NCBI GenBank assembly: GCA_944385925.1
Contig: CALWZE010000051.1
Coordinates: 1-34,003, forward strand
DNA length: 34,003 bases
Source: an uncultured Clostridia bacterium
Lineage (GTDB): Bacteria > Bacillota > Clostridia > Oscillospirales > Ruminococcaceae
Direction of reading: 5' to 3'
Part shown: one piece after another, positions 33,639 to 34,003 of the stretch
Position numbering within the stretch: position 1 is the first letter of the stretch
Layout: each line of letters opens with the position of its first letter
Position numbers and translations under genes: made by a program
The notes under the pieces: model-generated
What the model was told of the DNA's origin: nothing
The model's database searches: none
Seen by the model: only the letters and a program-made list of their open reading frames with translations

Positions 33639-34003
33639 ATGAAAAGGATATGCAGTTTATTCCTTGTTTGCGGCATTATACTGATGCTGAGCGGCTGCGC
33701 GCCGTCTTTGTCCTCAATCGACGTCGAGCAAAAAGAGGTCACATTGAATAAAGGCGACACGCTGACGGTCGAGGTCAGCAAAACCTACAGTTCGGAAAGC
33801 GTCACGGAAGAACAGGCTGCAAAAGCAATCGAAGATGCAGCGATCAGCTGGACGTCCAGTGACGAAAAGGTCGTTACCGTCGAAGCGGGCAAGCTGACGG
33901 CAACAGGAGCCGGTAACGCTGAGGTTACGGTTACCGCGCAATGCGGAAAAGAAACAGTCAGCGTGACGATCAATGTTACTGTAGTTATACCAATTGATGA
34001 TAT
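33639..34003 (+). CDS. Ig-like (BIG2-type) lipoprotein, partial (3' end outside window)
   Basis: About 121 residues visible. MKRICSLFLVCGIILMLSGC gives a lipoprotein signal peptide with lipobox LSGC (Cys20). The following region, VTLNKGDTLTVEVSKTYS, SWTSSDEKVVTVEAGKLTATGAGNAEVTV, is the bacterial Ig-like group 2 pattern. AGGAGG ribosome site. Probably a surface adhesin or envelope protein of the element; it may also be longer with more repeats. Confidence 0.85.
   Translation, partial: MKRICSLFLVCGIILMLSGCAPSLSSIDVEQKEVTLNKGDTLTVEVSKTYSSESVTEEQAAKAIEDAAISWTSSDEKVVTVEAGKLTATGAGNAEVTVTAQCGKETVSVTINVTVVIPIDD

Larger units (their letters stand above)
28453..34003. mobile_element. Integrative element (ICE-like), left end, continuing beyond the window
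   Basis: Bounded on the left by the tRNA-Tyr att fragment with the integrase gene touching it. Base composition is visibly lower in GC than the chromosome. Cargo seen so far: tyrosine integrase, then a rightward operon with CpaE-like ATPase, membrane protein, DUF3846, ParA, ParB, DUF5348 and an Ig-like lipoprotein. ParA/ParB with DUF3846 and DUF5348 proteins are typical of conjugative elements of gut Clostridia. No relaxase, type IV secretion or replication gene is within the window, so conjugative ability is inferred only. The right end is not reached. Confidence 0.8.

Noticed and set aside
1-34003. CRISPR arrays, rRNA genes and insertion sequences
   Set aside because: No spaced direct repeats, rRNA sequence, transposase frame or terminal repeats were seen in the window.

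Overview
The window looks like chromosomal DNA of a spore-forming, fairly GC-rich member of the Clostridia (Oscillospiraceae-like is my guess; no rRNA or species marker is present). Reasons: a spoIIID sporulation regulator, a single-chain glycyl-tRNA synthetase, a type II pantothenate kinase, strong AGGAGG-type ribosome binding sites with frequent TTG starts, and a BirA-type biotin operator. On the right, an integrated element begins at a tRNA-Tyr 3' fragment. Its DNA is visibly poorer in GC than the chromosome (25/60 G+C at 29581-29640 against 41/60 at 1741-1800).

Region 1 (1-7400) is a surface-sugar locus of the nonulosonate (sialic/legionaminic acid) type. A LegB-like NAD-dependent sugar dehydratase (partial, minus strand) is divergent from a plus-strand run: hydrolysing UDP-GlcNAc 2-epimerase (neuC/legG-like), two Gfo/Idh/MocA oxidoreductases in overlapping frames, a CMP-nonulosonate cytidylyltransferase (neuA/legF-like), a lipoprotein, a GT-B-like transferase with an HP motif, and a tiny membrane protein. 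The matching synthase (neuB/legI-like) lies 9 kb away at 13702-14697 on the other strand, behind a peptidoglycan-type 3D/G5 protein and a TtcA-like PP-loop protein. Between the two parts are spoIIID, a small membrane protein, an HD-domain phosphohydrolase and a two-gene operon of large multi-pass GT-C-like/DUF2142 membrane proteins, which plausibly also serve envelope glycans. The aminotransferase and N-acyltransferase of the pathway are not in the window.

Region 2 (17.6-28.4 kb) is mostly housekeeping: bioY with a clear BirA operator over its promoter, typA, a sugar-transfer ATP-grasp gene behind glyQS, a small membrane protein, coaW, and a membrane-anchored GH25 lysozyme. It also holds an XRE-type membrane regulator gene broken by an in-frame TGA and a -1 frame change. 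Two long gene-free stretches (18535-19293 and 21121-21928) hold hairpins or promoters but no convincing gene.

Region 3 (28453 to the window end) is the left end of an integrative element inserted in tRNA-Tyr. A tyrosine integrase ends inside the tRNA-derived att core. It is divergent from an operon encoding a CpaE/TadZ-like ATPase with an altered P-loop, a one-TM protein, a DUF3846 protein, ParA, ParB and a DUF5348 protein, followed by an Ig-like lipoprotein cut by the window end. Three copies of the palindrome TGCGACCAATGGTCGCA (one with a single-base change) flank or lie in this module. They are good candidates for its partition centromere (parS) or operators. I consider this partition/palindrome system and the recoded-or-broken regulator beside the att site the most interesting parts of the window.
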